Positions 13,651 through 13,707 of a stretch of DNA of 13,707 nt are shown piece after piece (within the stretch, counting starts at the first letter, position 1; every line of letters begins with the position of its first letter). The DNA is from an uncultured Oscillibacter sp. (lineage in GTDB: Bacteria > Bacillota > Clostridia > Oscillospirales > Oscillospiraceae): NCBI GenBank assembly GCA_900770295.1, contig CAAGJQ010000134.1, positions 1 to 13,707 of the forward strand, read 5' to 3'. The translations under genes were made by a program, and so were the position numbers. Under the pieces are notes generated by a model. It was not told the DNA's origin, did no database searches, and was given only the letters and a program-made list of their open reading frames with translations.

Positions 13651-13707
13651 ATAGCCTCAAAATGGCGCACTGAATCTTACGGAGATTCAGTACCAGAACG
13701 GACATGG
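13592..13707. mobile_element. Possible edge of an insertion sequence interrupting the sepF-like gene
   Basis: From about 13590 the sequence is no longer SepF-like. It opens with the near-palindrome TGTTCACTGAACA (13592-13604) and, after about 65 bases without a usable reading frame, holds a perfect 9-bp hairpin ACTGAATCT/AGATTCAGT (13669-13677 with 13683-13691). An ATG appears in the last four bases (13704-13706). A short untranslated edge followed by a start codon is the usual layout at the left end of an insertion sequence. No transposase residues are visible, so the family is unassigned and the call is inference. Confidence 0.4.

Noticed and set aside
1..13707. tRNA, rRNA, CRISPR or known riboswitch
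   Set aside because: I saw no cloverleaf, rRNA motif, repeat-spacer array or conserved riboswitch core in the intergenic stretches; small RNAs cannot be excluded by eye.

Overview
The window looks like chromosome from a gut-type Clostridia bacterium, probably Oscillospiraceae (Flavonifractor/Pseudoflavonifractor-like). The basis is fairly GC-rich Firmicutes coding sequence with strong Shine-Dalgarno sites, a CD1115-type conjugative-element gene set, and a SepF-like N-terminus. The genus is inference.

Layout: (1) 1-2685 is a decayed conjugative element. It holds the tail of an unrecognised protein, a chimeric ORF ending in a Toprim domain, a VirD4/TraG coupling protein cut off after about 345 residues, and an IS21-family remnant (end of istA, start of istB) that is itself truncated. 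A 17-bp perfect hairpin (2702-2739) separates this scar from what follows. (2) 2785-4959 (minus) encodes a large regulator: a LacI-type helix-turn-helix and sugar-binding-like sensor fused to a complete ABC-type solute-binding domain with no signal peptide. Its promoter, ribosome site and frame all point to a start at an ATC codon rather than ATG. (3) 5226-13119 (plus) is a divergent operon: M19-type dipeptidase homologue, lipoprotein peptide-binding protein, two permeases, two ATPases, then a second M19 paralogue. It ends in a rho-independent terminator (13141-13181). (4) 13278-13650 is the promoter, structured leader and first 51 codons of a probable sepF, broken by foreign sequence that continues to the window end and may be the edge of another insertion sequence.

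How the genes fit together: the transporter probably imports peptides or peptide-like compounds, and two cytosolic M19-fold proteins would act on them. In both paralogues three first-shell metal ligands of canonical renal-type dipeptidases are replaced in the same way (His to Cys, Asp to Phe, bridging Glu to Gln), while the two later His ligands and the catalytic Asp remain. The activity may therefore not be ordinary dipeptide hydrolysis. The divergent regulator is the natural candidate for control, perhaps sensing imported ligand with its own solute-binding domain. The altered M19 pair, the peptide transporter and the two-sensor regulator form the most unusual unit here. Hairpins at 8016-8062 and 11907-11941 divide the operon into dipeptidase-1/binding protein, membrane/ATPase, and dipeptidase-2 blocks.
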